The notes: a model not told the origin generated them from the letters alone. A stretch of 10,198 bases of DNA from JAISXK01 sp031549625 (GCA_031549625.1 JAVBPK010000075.1:1-10198), one strand, 5' to 3'; positions 1 to 6,759 are shown, counted from the first letter of the stretch. Translations and numbers: made by a program.

Positions 1-27
1 TTTGTCCACTTTATTGGGTTCAGTTCA
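1..27 (-). mobile_element. Possible terminal inverted repeat of an IS3-family element
   Basis: Read on the minus strand, these bases start TGAACTGAACCCAATAAAG and continue GTGGACAAA. A 5'-TG start followed by a CCCAATAAAGTGGACA-like segment is the style of the ends of IS3-family elements (IS150-like subgroup), which have 5'-TG...CA-3' termini. If this is right, the element lies to the left outside the window and its end is at position 27. No transposase sequence and no target-site duplication can be seen here, so this rests on resemblance alone. Confidence 0.4.
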
Positions 28-68
28 CACTGCTGGCGGCGCCCTTTTTATGGAAGAAACAAAATAAT

Positions 69-97
69 TTGAAAAAATGCCTTATAAAATTTATTAT
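69..97 (+). promoter_or_regulatory. Putative sigma-A promoter for the PocR-GGDEF gene
   Basis: TTGAAA (69-74) and TATTAT (92-97) are separated by 17 bases in an A+T-rich stretch, which fits a housekeeping promoter. A perfect TATAAT also lies at 104-109 but lacks a good -35 at normal spacing. The transcript would have a leader of about 85 bases containing a small hairpin (CCGCG at 135-139 with CGCGG at 152-156) ahead of the ribosome binding site. Confidence 0.42.
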
Positions 98-190
98 TTC
101 AGTTATAATACAATTAGAATATATAATTAACAATCCGCGGATGCAAAGCGACGCGGGACAAAGGAATGCCAAACGAAAGGAGGACACATC

Positions 191-1105
191 ATGAGCAAGG
201 CGGTCATCCAACTGGCAGATATAGTCGATACCGATTCCTTACAAAGGCTGCAAGATAGTTTCTCTGCCGTAACGGGGTACGATGCATGCATATTTGCTTC
301 AGAAGGCGTGCCTGTCACGGAAGAGAGTGGTGGAGACATACTCAGCCGAATGGATATTTGTCAAGAACTATGTGAAAAGGGCCGCATATATGGCGCGCCC
401 GCATACGATCAGAAGAGCGGTTTGACGGCGGTGCCGATCATCATCGATAGTGCCTGCCTCGGAAGTTGGATTATTCGCAAGCCAAACCTCAAGAGCGGAG
501 CTGCAGATAGCTTCGGACAGGCCGAAGAGCAAACGCGCATCAATGAACATCTCAAATCAATCAACGCCATCATCGAAATATCCCTTCGAGCGGGCCGCGC
601 GCATGCTGGCCAGCACAGTGAAAGTGCGGAAATGGCCGGCCATATAAAAACCATTCAAACATTGCAAGCCACATTGCGCGATGCGGAGGCCAATGGAGCC
701 CAGCTGGCAATAGCCGTATTAAACATCAATGGCCTTGCCTATGCCAGTTCCGCATATGGCAGGACATTCGCAGACAAGCTGCTCACCAATGCGGCGGATT
801 CCATCCGCACGGTTATTCGTTCCAGCGACATAATCGGCAAAATGCACGGAGATATGTTCGTCGTGGTGCTGCCGGGCTGCAACCGCCACCTGGCGGAAAG
901 GCGCATTCGAAGGGGTCAGGAAAAATTGATTCAGCTAAAGGCAAGCGAAAGCAGCGAGAACTTTTCGTTTTGTTTCGGCATAGTCGAAAATACCGAACTA
1001 AAATTCATCGAAAGTGAAGAATATGTGCTTAAACTGCTAAGTATAGCGAAACAACGCATGTGGGAAAATAAGCGAGATACCGAGATGCTGTATGCCGGCT
1101 TTTAA
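191..1105 (+). CDS. Degenerate PocR sensory domain plus degenerate GGDEF domain protein
   Basis: A 304-residue soluble protein preceded by a strong AAAGGAGG ribosome binding site. Residues about 8-98 resemble the PocR ligand-binding sensor domain: it opens with a DIVDTDSLQRLQDSF stretch, then has the C57/C61 pair and an AVPIIID core, but it is shorter than usual and lacks part of the normal cysteine set. Residues about 152-300 have the length and pattern of a GGDEF (diguanylate cyclase) domain. However, the signature is HGDMF (219-223), and the upstream metal-binding D-x-D is replaced by N178-I-N180. The fold is therefore probably kept while c-di-GMP synthesis is probably lost, which suggests a role as a sensor or a nucleotide/c-di-GMP-binding regulator. 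The family assignment is from pattern recognition; the lack of activity is inferred from the substitutions. It is followed by a 12-bp inverted repeat and appears to be transcribed alone. Confidence 0.72.
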   Translation: MSKAVIQLADIVDTDSLQRLQDSFSAVTGYDACIFASEGVPVTEESGGDILSRMDICQELCEKGRIYGAPAYDQKSGLTAVPIIIDSACLGSWIIRKPNLKSGAADSFGQAEEQTRINEHLKSINAIIEISLRAGRAHAGQHSESAEMAGHIKTIQTLQATLRDAEANGAQLAIAVLNINGLAYASSAYGRTFADKLLTNAADSIRTVIRSSDIIGKMHGDMFVVVLPGCNRHLAERRIRRGQEKLIQLKASESSENFSFCFGIVENTELKFIESEEYVLKLLSIAKQRMWENKRDTEMLYAGF

Positions 1106-1160
1106 TAAGAGGCAGACCGGCGGCTTTTACCGCTGAGAAATGAACTGCATATGCATATCC

Positions 1161-1189
1161 GCAAAACCTGTCGAAAAGACAGGTTTTGC
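1161..1189 (+). terminator. Perfect 12-bp hairpin, possible terminator after the PocR-GGDEF gene
   Basis: GCAAAACCTGTC (1161-1172) and GACAGGTTTTGC (1178-1189) are perfectly complementary around a GAAAA loop. The inner GC-rich stem CCTGTC/GACAGG is directly followed by TTTT on both strands, so it could terminate transcription in either direction. The T run is short and is itself part of the extended stem, so this is a weak-to-moderate terminator candidate. Confidence 0.5.
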
Positions 1190-1346
1190 ATGAAAAGGAT
1201 TTTGCGGAAGAGCATAGAAGGGAAAATCAAAGAAATGTGTCGATTTACCGTAAAACGATTTACTAAATGATTGTCCGAATGTTCCGATTTATGAAGGGAA
1301 GATAAATAAACACGCCGCAATACAAGCAAAACAGAAAGCAGGCCGC

Positions 1347-1910
1347 ATGCTGGAAATAGAAATAAAGGCAAAACTGCAAGATCGCGCGTGCACCGTACAG
1401 GCGTTGACTAAGGCTGGCTTTTGCTATGTTGAAACGGTTCAAGAAAACGATGTATATTTCAACGGCATTGAACGTGATTTCGCGAAAACGGATGAGGCCC
1501 TGCGTATTCGTACATATAGCGGCGCGGAAGGCGTGCGATGCGCGGCGGTCACATATAAAGGGCCTAAATGCCAGTCCAAAGCCAAAGCGCGCAAAGAGCT
1601 CGAAACAAACGTGGAAGACGGGCAGCGCATGTATGAGATCATGCTGGCGTTGGGGTATAAACCAGTAGAAGAAGTGCGCAAGGAACGCGGTTATTACAAA
1701 AAGGGAAACATAACCGCCTGTGTCGACAACGTAGTCGGTTTAGGTGATTTTTTGGAGCTGGAATCAATCGCGCCGGACGAGGCGGCAAGCGCGCAAAGCG
1801 CAAGTGAACGATTGTTTCAAATTTTGGATGAACTGGGCGTAGCGCGGGAAGCCTGTACGCAAAAATCATATTTGGAGCAGCTTTTGCTCGCAAAGGAAAA
1901 AAAGGCCTAA
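1347..1910 (+). CDS. CYTH-domain protein (class IV adenylate cyclase CyaB-like / triphosphatase)
   Basis: A 187-residue protein with the hallmarks of the CYTH superfamily, whose members bind triphosphates and divalent metals in a tunnel-shaped beta barrel. The N-terminal ExExK motif is present (E3, E5, K7). Other expected charged positions follow: ALRIR (51-55), YKGP (70-73), R82/E84/E86, K112/R114, D127 and a late FLELE (135-139). The tail QKSYLEQLL matches the usual SYxELL ending. The length and motif order fit the CyaB-like subgroup, many of which are annotated as class IV adenylate cyclase; in bacteria the activity may instead be inorganic or thiamine triphosphatase. The sequence does not decide the substrate. 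The ribosome binding site is weak (AGAAAGCAGG). It is followed after about 20 bases by a membrane protein gene, probably in the same transcript. Confidence 0.85.
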   Translation: MLEIEIKAKLQDRACTVQALTKAGFCYVETVQENDVYFNGIERDFAKTDEALRIRTYSGAEGVRCAAVTYKGPKCQSKAKARKELETNVEDGQRMYEIMLALGYKPVEEVRKERGYYKKGNITACVDNVVGLGDFLELESIAPDEAASAQSASERLFQILDELGVAREACTQKSYLEQLLLAKEKKA

Positions 1911-1932
1911 AGGGAATGGGCCGTCAAGCGGC

Positions 1933-2457
1933 ATGAGATATGCGGATGAACATACGAGAGGAAAGAAAACGTTGGACAACATAGTAGCGTGGATGGAACA
2001 AACGCAGTGGGGCCATGTTCTGTGGACAATGCTCATCTCCATGGTGCCGGTCATCGAATTAAGGGGCGGTATTCCGGCAGGCATAGCGATGGGTCTGCAT
2101 CCATTGGTTGCGATGCTGGCAAGCATCGTTGGCAATTTGTTGCCGGTGCCGTTCATCATCATATTTCTGCGGCGTGTATTTGACTGGCTGCGTAAACGTG
2201 CAAAATTTCTTGATTCATTGCTGAATAAGCTGGAGCGGCGGGCACATCTAAAGGGAGAGGTCGTCCAAAAATATAGCTTTTGGGGTTTGTGCCTGCTGGT
2301 AGCTATTCCGCTGCCGGGAACAGGAGCATGGACAGGCGCGCTGGTGGCCGTGTTTTTGGATATGCGGCTGCGGCGGGCGATGCCGGCCATTTCGCTGGGT
2401 GTTGTGATTGCCGCAGTGCTGGTATTGGGCATTTCGCTTGGCATTGTGCAGATGTAG
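1933..2457 (+). CDS. Small multidrug export family membrane protein (PF06695)
   Basis: A 174-residue integral membrane protein. It shows the two conserved half-motifs of the 'putative small multi-drug export protein' family: VPVIELRGGIPAG (38-50) after the first hydrophobic stretch and AIPLPGTGAWTGAL in the second half. A basic, charged linker separates the two hydrophobic halves, and a long hydrophobic C-terminal segment follows. The family name is historical; the substrate and even a transport role are not well established. The start is uncertain. ATG at 1933 is used here, but an in-frame TTG at 1972 has the better AGAGGAAAG ribosome binding site 10 bases upstream and would remove 13 hydrophilic residues. 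It is probably co-transcribed with the preceding CYTH gene and converges on nrdG. Confidence 0.8.
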   Translation: MRYADEHTRGKKTLDNIVAWMEQTQWGHVLWTMLISMVPVIELRGGIPAGIAMGLHPLVAMLASIVGNLLPVPFIIIFLRRVFDWLRKRAKFLDSLLNKLERRAHLKGEVVQKYSFWGLCLLVAIPLPGTGAWTGALVAVFLDMRLRRAMPAISLGVVIAAVLVLGISLGIVQM

Positions 2458-2458
2458 C

Positions 2459-2495
2459 AAAAAAGGACAGGGGGCAGAGCCCTGCATCGTCCTTT
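2459..2495 (-). terminator. Rho-independent terminator of the nrdD-nrdG operon
   Basis: On the minus strand, AAAGGAC pairs with GTCCTTT across an inner CAGGG/CCCTG stem and ends in six T residues, the standard layout of an intrinsic terminator. It lies 8 bases past the end of nrdG. The same hairpin sits just after the + strand membrane-protein gene and may also slow transcription from that side, but it has only a CCTTTC tail there. Confidence 0.75.
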
Positions 2496-2502
2496 CGGGA
2501 AA

Positions 2503-3189
2503 TCAATAAATGATATGCGGCTGGTGCTCCTGCAATTGCGGGAGCATCGCGTCTATATCGGCCTTTGAAAGTGCGGCGCGTTTAAAGAGCAAGGCGTCCT
2601 GTGGCCGCCGCAATTCCGGCATACGAAAGAAGTTTAGCCGGTAGCGGGGCAGCGGCGGCAGGGTTCGCGCCATATCGAGCAAAGCGTCGGCGGAAAGTCC
2701 GGGATAAAGCGTGGTGCGGGCTTCAAAAGAAACGCCATCGGCCGCAAGCAAAGAGAGGGAGTCCTGCGTCAATTCCGCGCTGTCCGCACGGCCGCACACC
2801 CAGGAATAGTCGTTTGCCGGGGCCTTATAGTCCACCGCCACATAGTCGAGCAGTTTGGCGTTTAAGAGGGAGTGCAGCACTTCGGGGTGCTGGCCGTTGG
2901 TATCGAGCTTTGTGCGGTAGCCAAGCTCGTGCAAATGGTGCAAAAAATCGGCAAGATCGCTTTGCAGGCAAGGTTCGCCGCCGCTCAGAACCACGCCGTC
3001 CAGAAGCCCCTGCCTTTTTAAAAGAAAATGTTCCACTTCCGCATAAGACAACAAGGGGCCGCTGCACGAAAGCAGGGCCCTGTTGTGGCAGTAAAAGCAA
3101 TTCAGGCTGCATCCTACGGTGAACAGCACGCAACATAGCTTTCCGGGAAAATCGATCGTACTGCATTTTTGTATGCCGCCAAAGTTCAT
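2503..3189 (-). CDS. nrdG: Anaerobic ribonucleoside-triphosphate reductase activating protein (radical SAM)
   Basis: A 228-residue radical SAM enzyme that uses S-adenosylmethionine and a 4Fe-4S cluster to make the glycyl radical on NrdD. The cluster motif CxxxCxxC is clear (C27, C31, C34 in GCSLNCFYCHN), followed by the SAM-binding GGEP (70-73) within LSGGEP. The opening GGIQKCSTIDFPGKLCCVLF is typical of the NrdG2-type activases (TIGR02495-like), which are longer than the E. coli NrdG. The start codon overlaps the nrdD stop as ATGA, and GAGGAG sits just upstream, so translation is coupled to nrdD. It is followed by an intrinsic terminator. Placement directly after nrdD confirms the partner. 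Confidence 0.95.
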   Translation of the reverse strand: MNFGGIQKCSTIDFPGKLCCVLFTVGCSLNCFYCHNRALLSCSGPLLSYAEVEHFLLKRQGLLDGVVLSGGEPCLQSDLADFLHHLHELGYRTKLDTNGQHPEVLHSLLNAKLLDYVAVDYKAPANDYSWVCGRADSAELTQDSLSLLAADGVSFEARTTLYPGLSADALLDMARTLPPLPRYRLNFFRMPELRRPQDALLFKRAALSKADIDAMLPQLQEHQPHIIY

Positions 3190-5285
3190 TTTGCGTGCAG
3201 CTCCTCGGTGCTGATAACGTACTTTTTGCGTTCTTTATATTCTTCGCGTTTGCCCTTGTGGTAGTTTTGCACGGGGCGAAGATAACCGACCACGCGGCTC
3301 CAAACTTCCGAATCCGTGCCGCAAGTGGGGCAGGTAAAGTGTTCGCCAATGATATAGCCATGCTCAGGGCAAACGGAAAACGTGGGCGTCAGGGAGATAT
3401 AAGGCAGCTTGTATTTGTAGAAAACCTTTTGCAGTAGGCTTTTTGCGACCTCAATATCCCTGATTTGCTCGCCAAGGTACAGATGCAGCACGGTGCCGCC
3501 GGTGTACTTGCATTGCAAATCATCCTGCAAATCCAGCGTTTCGAATATATCATCCGTAAAGCCGACGGGCAGCTGGGAGGAATTGGTATAGTAGGGCACG
3601 TCTTCGCCCGCCGTAATGATATCCGGGTAGCGGTCACGGTCTTTTTGCGCCAGGCTGTAGCTGGTGCCTTCCGCGGGGGTGGCTTCCAGGTTGTAAAAGT
3701 GTCCGGTTTCTTCCTGGATATTGGTGATGATTTCACGCATATAGTCCAATACTTCGGATGCAAACGCCTGGCCCGCCGCTGTGGTAAGATCCTCGCCAAG
3801 GAAGTTGCGGCATGCTTCGTTCATGCCGACCAGCCCAATGGTATTAAAATGGTTATACCAATAGCTGCCGGTTCTTTCCTTGACATCCTTCAGGTAGTTG
3901 GCGGAGTAGGGATACATACCGTTGTGCGTTTGCTCTTCGATTGTTTTACGTTTGATTTCAAGGCTGTTGCGCGCGATATACATCATGCGCCACAAACGGC
4001 TGCGCAGTTCGCCCATGCTTTTGGAAAGGTAAGCGATACGCGGCAAGTTAATGGTTACAACGCCGATTGAGCCGGTCAGTGGATTGGAGCCAAACAGGCC
4101 GCCGCCGCGTTTGCGCAATTCCTTGGTATCCAGCCGCAAGCGGCAGCACATGGAAAGCGCGTCCTCCGGCGAAAGGTCGGAATTCACATAGTTGGAAAAG
4201 TACGGAATGCCATATTTGCAGGTAACTTCCATAAATTTATTGACAACCGGGCTATTCCAGTCGAAAGCGCGCGTGACGTTGATGGTGGGAATGGGGAAGG
4301 TAAACACGCGGCCTTTTTTATCGCCTTCCATCATCACTTCGCAAAACGCGATATTCAGCATATCCATTTCCGCTTGGAAATCGCCATATGTCTCGGTTTT
4401 TAGTTCTCCGCCAATGATGACGTTGACATCGCGCAACGTGCTGGGCGGTACGATGTCGAAGGTTAAGTTGGAGAACGGGCATTGGAAGCCCACGCGTGTG
4501 GGGACATTCAGGTTGAATATGAATTCCTGCAATGCCTGTTTCACGGTTTTATAATCCAGGTGGTCGTATCGGATAAACGGCGCGCAGTATGTATCGAAAG
4601 AGCTCCATGCCTGGGCGCCCGCTGTTTCGCCTTGTGTGGTAAATGTAGAATTGACAACTTGGCCAAGGAAGGCGCGCAAATGCTTGGCAGGGCGGGATTC
4701 CACTTTGCCGGGTACGCCGCCAAAGCCATTCATAAGCAGCTGGCGCAAATCCCAACCTGCGCAATAAGGGCCAAAAAAGCCGAGATCATGCAGATGCAAG
4801 TCGCCTGAAACATGCGCCTGGCGGATTTCATCCGGATACACTTCATGCAGCCAATATTGCTTGGTAAAGGTTTCACGGATGTAGTTGTTCATGCCATTGA
4901 TGGATTTTTGAGCGTTTGCGTTTTCTTTGATTTGCCAGTCGGCGTCGTCCAGATAGCTGGAGAACATGTCGATGGTGGCGCCGATCAGGGCGTTTGCCTC
5001 CCTTGCGCCTCTGCGTTTTTCGCGGTAAAGGATATACGCCTTTGCGGTACGTACATGCCCCGCTTCGATAAGGACGCGCTCCACGATATCTTGCACCGAT
5101 TCAACATCGGCAATGCTGTTCTGGAATTGTGTCTCAACTTTGCGAACAACCTCCTGACAGAGTTGCTCGGCAAGCTGCCAATCGTCGCCGCCAACAGCGT
5201 TGGCAGCTTTAAAAATGGCCCAGGTGATTTTCTCCGGTGCAAACGCGCATACAGCGCCGTCCCGTTTACGAATAGACTTTATCAT
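3186..5285 (-). CDS. nrdD: Anaerobic (class III) ribonucleoside-triphosphate reductase
   Basis: A 699-residue enzyme reducing ribonucleoside triphosphates to deoxyribonucleotides under anoxic conditions. An N-terminal ATP-cone allosteric domain covers about residues 3-92 and ends in KAYILYREKR. The central barrel shows HLHDLGFFGPYCAGWDL, whose cysteine is likely the active-site radical relay, and the conserved SMCCRLRLD. The C-terminus has a zinc site made of CPEH (C639, H642) and CPTC (C652, C655), followed by RVVGYLRPVQ with the glycyl radical at G667. The length is normal for the family and no key residue is missing. The start is supported by GGGGGG at 5292-5297, six bases upstream. It is the first gene of an operon with nrdG and is probably repressed by NrdR (see the operator entries). 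Confidence 0.97.
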   Translation of the reverse strand: MIKSIRKRDGAVCAFAPEKITWAIFKAANAVGGDDWQLAEQLCQEVVRKVETQFQNSIADVESVQDIVERVLIEAGHVRTAKAYILYREKRRGAREANALIGATIDMFSSYLDDADWQIKENANAQKSINGMNNYIRETFTKQYWLHEVYPDEIRQAHVSGDLHLHDLGFFGPYCAGWDLRQLLMNGFGGVPGKVESRPAKHLRAFLGQVVNSTFTTQGETAGAQAWSSFDTYCAPFIRYDHLDYKTVKQALQEFIFNLNVPTRVGFQCPFSNLTFDIVPPSTLRDVNVIIGGELKTETYGDFQAEMDMLNIAFCEVMMEGDKKGRVFTFPIPTINVTRAFDWNSPVVNKFMEVTCKYGIPYFSNYVNSDLSPEDALSMCCRLRLDTKELRKRGGGLFGSNPLTGSIGVVTINLPRIAYLSKSMGELRSRLWRMMYIARNSLEIKRKTIEEQTHNGMYPYSANYLKDVKERTGSYWYNHFNTIGLVGMNEACRNFLGEDLTTAAGQAFASEVLDYMREIITNIQEETGHFYNLEATPAEGTSYSLAQKDRDRYPDIITAGEDVPYYTNSSQLPVGFTDDIFETLDLQDDLQCKYTGGTVLHLYLGEQIRDIEVAKSLLQKVFYKYKLPYISLTPTFSVCPEHGYIIGEHFTCPTCGTDSEVWSRVVGYLRPVQNYHKGKREEYKERKKYVISTEELHAK

Positions 5286-5307
5286 AGCAAGCCCCCCAAT
5301 ACGTATA

Positions 5308-5323
5308 TATCTATATATGGATG
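5308..5323 (-). promoter_or_regulatory. NrdR box 2 (downstream of predicted +1)
   Basis: On the + strand this reads TATCTATATATGGATG. The ten-base core CTATATATGG agrees with the NrdR core CwATATaTwG at nine positions, although the outer arms fit less well. Its start is 31 bp from that of the second box, which is three helical turns, the arrangement known for paired NrdR sites. It lies just downstream of the predicted nrdD transcription start. Confidence 0.65.
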
Positions 5324-5335
5324 TTGTATTTCTGT

Positions 5336-5364
5336 ATCATACAATATGTTGTGGTGAAAGTCAA
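5336..5364 (-). promoter_or_regulatory. sigma-A promoter of nrdD-nrdG
   Basis: On the minus strand TTGACT (5359-5364) and TATGAT (5336-5341) are separated by exactly 17 bases, five of six matches to each consensus hexamer. Transcription is predicted to start near 5329, giving a leader of about 44 bases. An NrdR-box-like site covers the -10 and most of the spacer, as expected for repression by blocking RNA polymerase. Confidence 0.75.
5339..5354 (-). promoter_or_regulatory. NrdR box 1 (over -10 and spacer of nrdD promoter)
   Basis: On the + strand this reads ATACAATATGTTGTGG. It agrees with the 16-base NrdR consensus acaCwAtATaTwGtgt at 13 positions, including nine of the ten core bases CAATATGTTG. 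It overlaps the -10 element and spacer. NrdR, a zinc/ATP-cone repressor of ribonucleotide reductase genes, is not encoded in the window. Confidence 0.72.
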
Positions 5365-5543
5365 CATCATACATAGGAAAAGATTCCAAGTTTTTGTTAT
5401 TCTCATACATGCCGTTCATATGAAAAATAGAAAGGCGTAACAGCAGTATAGCACAAATCATAGGAAAAAGAGCTGGCAAAAAAGAAAATATACAATTTCG
5501 TTTTACGCTGTCACCGCTTCCTTCACACACGCTTGCCGCAGCG

Positions 5544-5552
5544 CATACCATA
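5544..5552 (+). promoter_or_regulatory. Possible mother-cell sigma factor -10 element for the cotJ operon
   Basis: CATACCATA matches the SigK -10 pattern CATAnnnTA and is close to the SigE -10 CATACAAT. AC dinucleotides at the right distance upstream (5525-5530) could serve as a SigK -35; a good SigE -35 is not seen. In Bacillus subtilis cotJ is transcribed by SigE in the mother cell, so such an element is expected here, but the match is short. Confidence 0.35.
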
Positions 5553-5615
5553 CCAGATATGCCGGTATTTGGCGAGACGGTTTGCAAAGTCCGGTCAATC
5601 AAGGAGGAACGATAT

Positions 5616-5909
5616 ATGGAGGAAAAGGGTAGGCCAATACAGCGTAATTGCACGTTCAGGCAATGCGGCTATCAGATGAACCCCAGAGAGGTAAAAAACA
5701 CGGTAAGCGCGGGGAACGCGCAGGACGCGTGTATGGTGTGCGGCGAACAATGTTTGGAAGAATGTCAGGGAGACGAGGCTTGCTTGCTGGCTACTGCGAA
5801 TGTAGCGGATCAGGAATATTTGGCGGGTTTTTGCCCTTGCGAAACATTAAAGAATGGCACTATGTTCCCGGAACTGATACGGCCATATGCGCACAAGGGA
5901 GGCTGCTGA
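5616..5909 (+). CDS. cotJA: Cysteine-rich CotJA-like spore coat protein
   Basis: A 97-residue protein started by ATG behind a strong AAGGAGG (5601-5607). Its last ~25 residues, LKNGTMFPELIRPY, match the CotJA core (L..GTxFPEL..P), and it directly precedes cotJB and cotJC, so it is the CotJA position of the operon. It departs from normal CotJA in two ways. It carries an N-terminal region of about 65 residues with no recognisable family, and it has ten cysteines (12, 17, 39, 42, 46, 50, 56, 73, 75, 97), including CMVCGEQCLEEC. The usual tryptophan-containing VPWQ stretch is replaced by GFCPCE. The cysteines could cross-link the coat or bind metal; this is inference. An in-frame ATG further upstream (5559) has no good ribosome binding site and was not chosen. 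Confidence 0.75.
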   Translation: MEEKGRPIQRNCTFRQCGYQMNPREVKNTVSAGNAQDACMVCGEQCLEECQGDEACLLATANVADQEYLAGFCPCETLKNGTMFPELIRPYAHKGGC

Positions 5910-5910
5910 A

Positions 5911-6156
5911 ATGGATAAAAAGCAAGAAGCGCTGATGCGCAAGATAAGCGAGTATGAATTCATTTGTGTCGAACTGAACGAATACATCGATACGCATCCC
6001 TGCGACAAGGCTGCGCGCAATGACTACAACAGCTACGGAAAGGCGCTGGCGGAGTTTATCCGCGCCTATGAAGAAAACTATGCGCCGTTGATGAACTTCG
6101 GCCATTCACCCAATGCTGCCGGCTGCTGGGTATGTTCCGAATGGCCGTGGCAGTGA
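5911..6156 (+). CDS. cotJB: Spore coat protein CotJB
   Basis: An 81-residue protein with the CotJB pattern: a helical N-terminus MDKKQEALMRKISEYEF, then the conserved LNEYIDTHPCDKAARNDYN block, YEENYAPLMNFG, and a C-terminal tryptophan-rich WPWQ. The start at 5911 follows a GGGAGG (5898-5903) and lies one base after the cotJA stop, so the two genes are translationally linked. CotJB is a component of the CotJ complex in the inner spore coat and its biochemical role is unknown. Two cysteines near the end (GCWVCSEWPWQ) are in a place where the family usually has none that I recall, matching the cysteine enrichment of the preceding CotJA. Confidence 0.9.
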   Translation: MDKKQEALMRKISEYEFICVELNEYIDTHPCDKAARNDYNSYGKALAEFIRAYEENYAPLMNFGHSPNAAGCWVCSEWPWQ

Positions 6157-6174
6157 CGAGGGAGGAGAAAAGAC

Positions 6175-6759
6175 ATGTGGATTTATGAAAAGAAGTTGCA
6201 ATACCCGGTAAACATCACGCAGCCGGACGTGCGCATGGCAAAATTATTGATGGCGCAATACGCGGGTGCAGACAGCGAGCTGGGCGCAGGCCTGCGTTAT
6301 CTTACGCAGCGCTATTCCATGCCGGATAACCGTTGCTACGCCACGTTGACAGATATCGGCACCGAAGAATTGGCACACTGGGAGATGATTGCCACAATGA
6401 TATTCCAGTGTTTGCGGGGAGCCAGCATCAATGACATACGGGCGGCGGGGATGGACGGATATTATACCATGCATGGCAAAGGCATATTCCCTGTGAATCC
6501 GGACGGCGTCCCATTTACATCCGCGTATGTGGCGTGTACAGGGGACCCGATAGCGGATTTACATGAGGATATGGCGGCGGAACAAAAGGCGCGGGCCACA
6601 TACGAGCATCTGATGACATTGTCGGATAATATGGACGTCATCACGCCGCTGCGCTTTTTGCGCCAGCGCGAGGTTGTGCATTATCAGCGTTTTGGCGAAT
6701 GCCTGAATATCGTGCAGGATCTGCAATGCACAAAAAAAACATGCCCAAGAAAACGGTAA
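6175..6759 (+). CDS. cotJC: Spore coat protein CotJC, manganese catalase family
   Basis: A 194-residue ferritin-like four-helix protein of the manganese catalase family, matching CotJC from its MWIYEKKLQYPV start onward. All five ligands expected for a dimanganese centre are present in order: E35 (in ADSELGA), E65 and H68 (EELAHWE), E136 (AAEQKARATYEH) and H169 (REVVHYQRFGE). It may therefore decompose hydrogen peroxide at the spore surface, though activity of CotJC proteins varies. The start follows GGAGGAG with good spacing, 18 bases after cotJB. The tail after residue 181 is short and has two cysteines and a basic end (CTKKTCPRKR). It is the last gene of the operon before a strong terminator. 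Confidence 0.95.
   Translation: MWIYEKKLQYPVNITQPDVRMAKLLMAQYAGADSELGAGLRYLTQRYSMPDNRCYATLTDIGTEELAHWEMIATMIFQCLRGASINDIRAAGMDGYYTMHGKGIFPVNPDGVPFTSAYVACTGDPIADLHEDMAAEQKARATYEHLMTLSDNMDVITPLRFLRQREVVHYQRFGECLNIVQDLQCTKKTCPRKR

Noticed and set aside
134..184. GGATGCAAAGC upstream of the PocR-GGDEF gene, resembling part of the c-di-GMP-I riboswitch
   Set aside because: Only this fragment resembles the GGACGCAAAGC element. The first stem with its GAAA tetraloop and the second conserved arm are absent, so a real riboswitch is not supported.
3195..5242. Several long open frames on the + strand and in other frames opposite nrdD-nrdG
   Set aside because: They lie wholly within clear nrdD/nrdG coding sequence, have no ribosome binding sites or family features, and result from the codon bias of the real genes.
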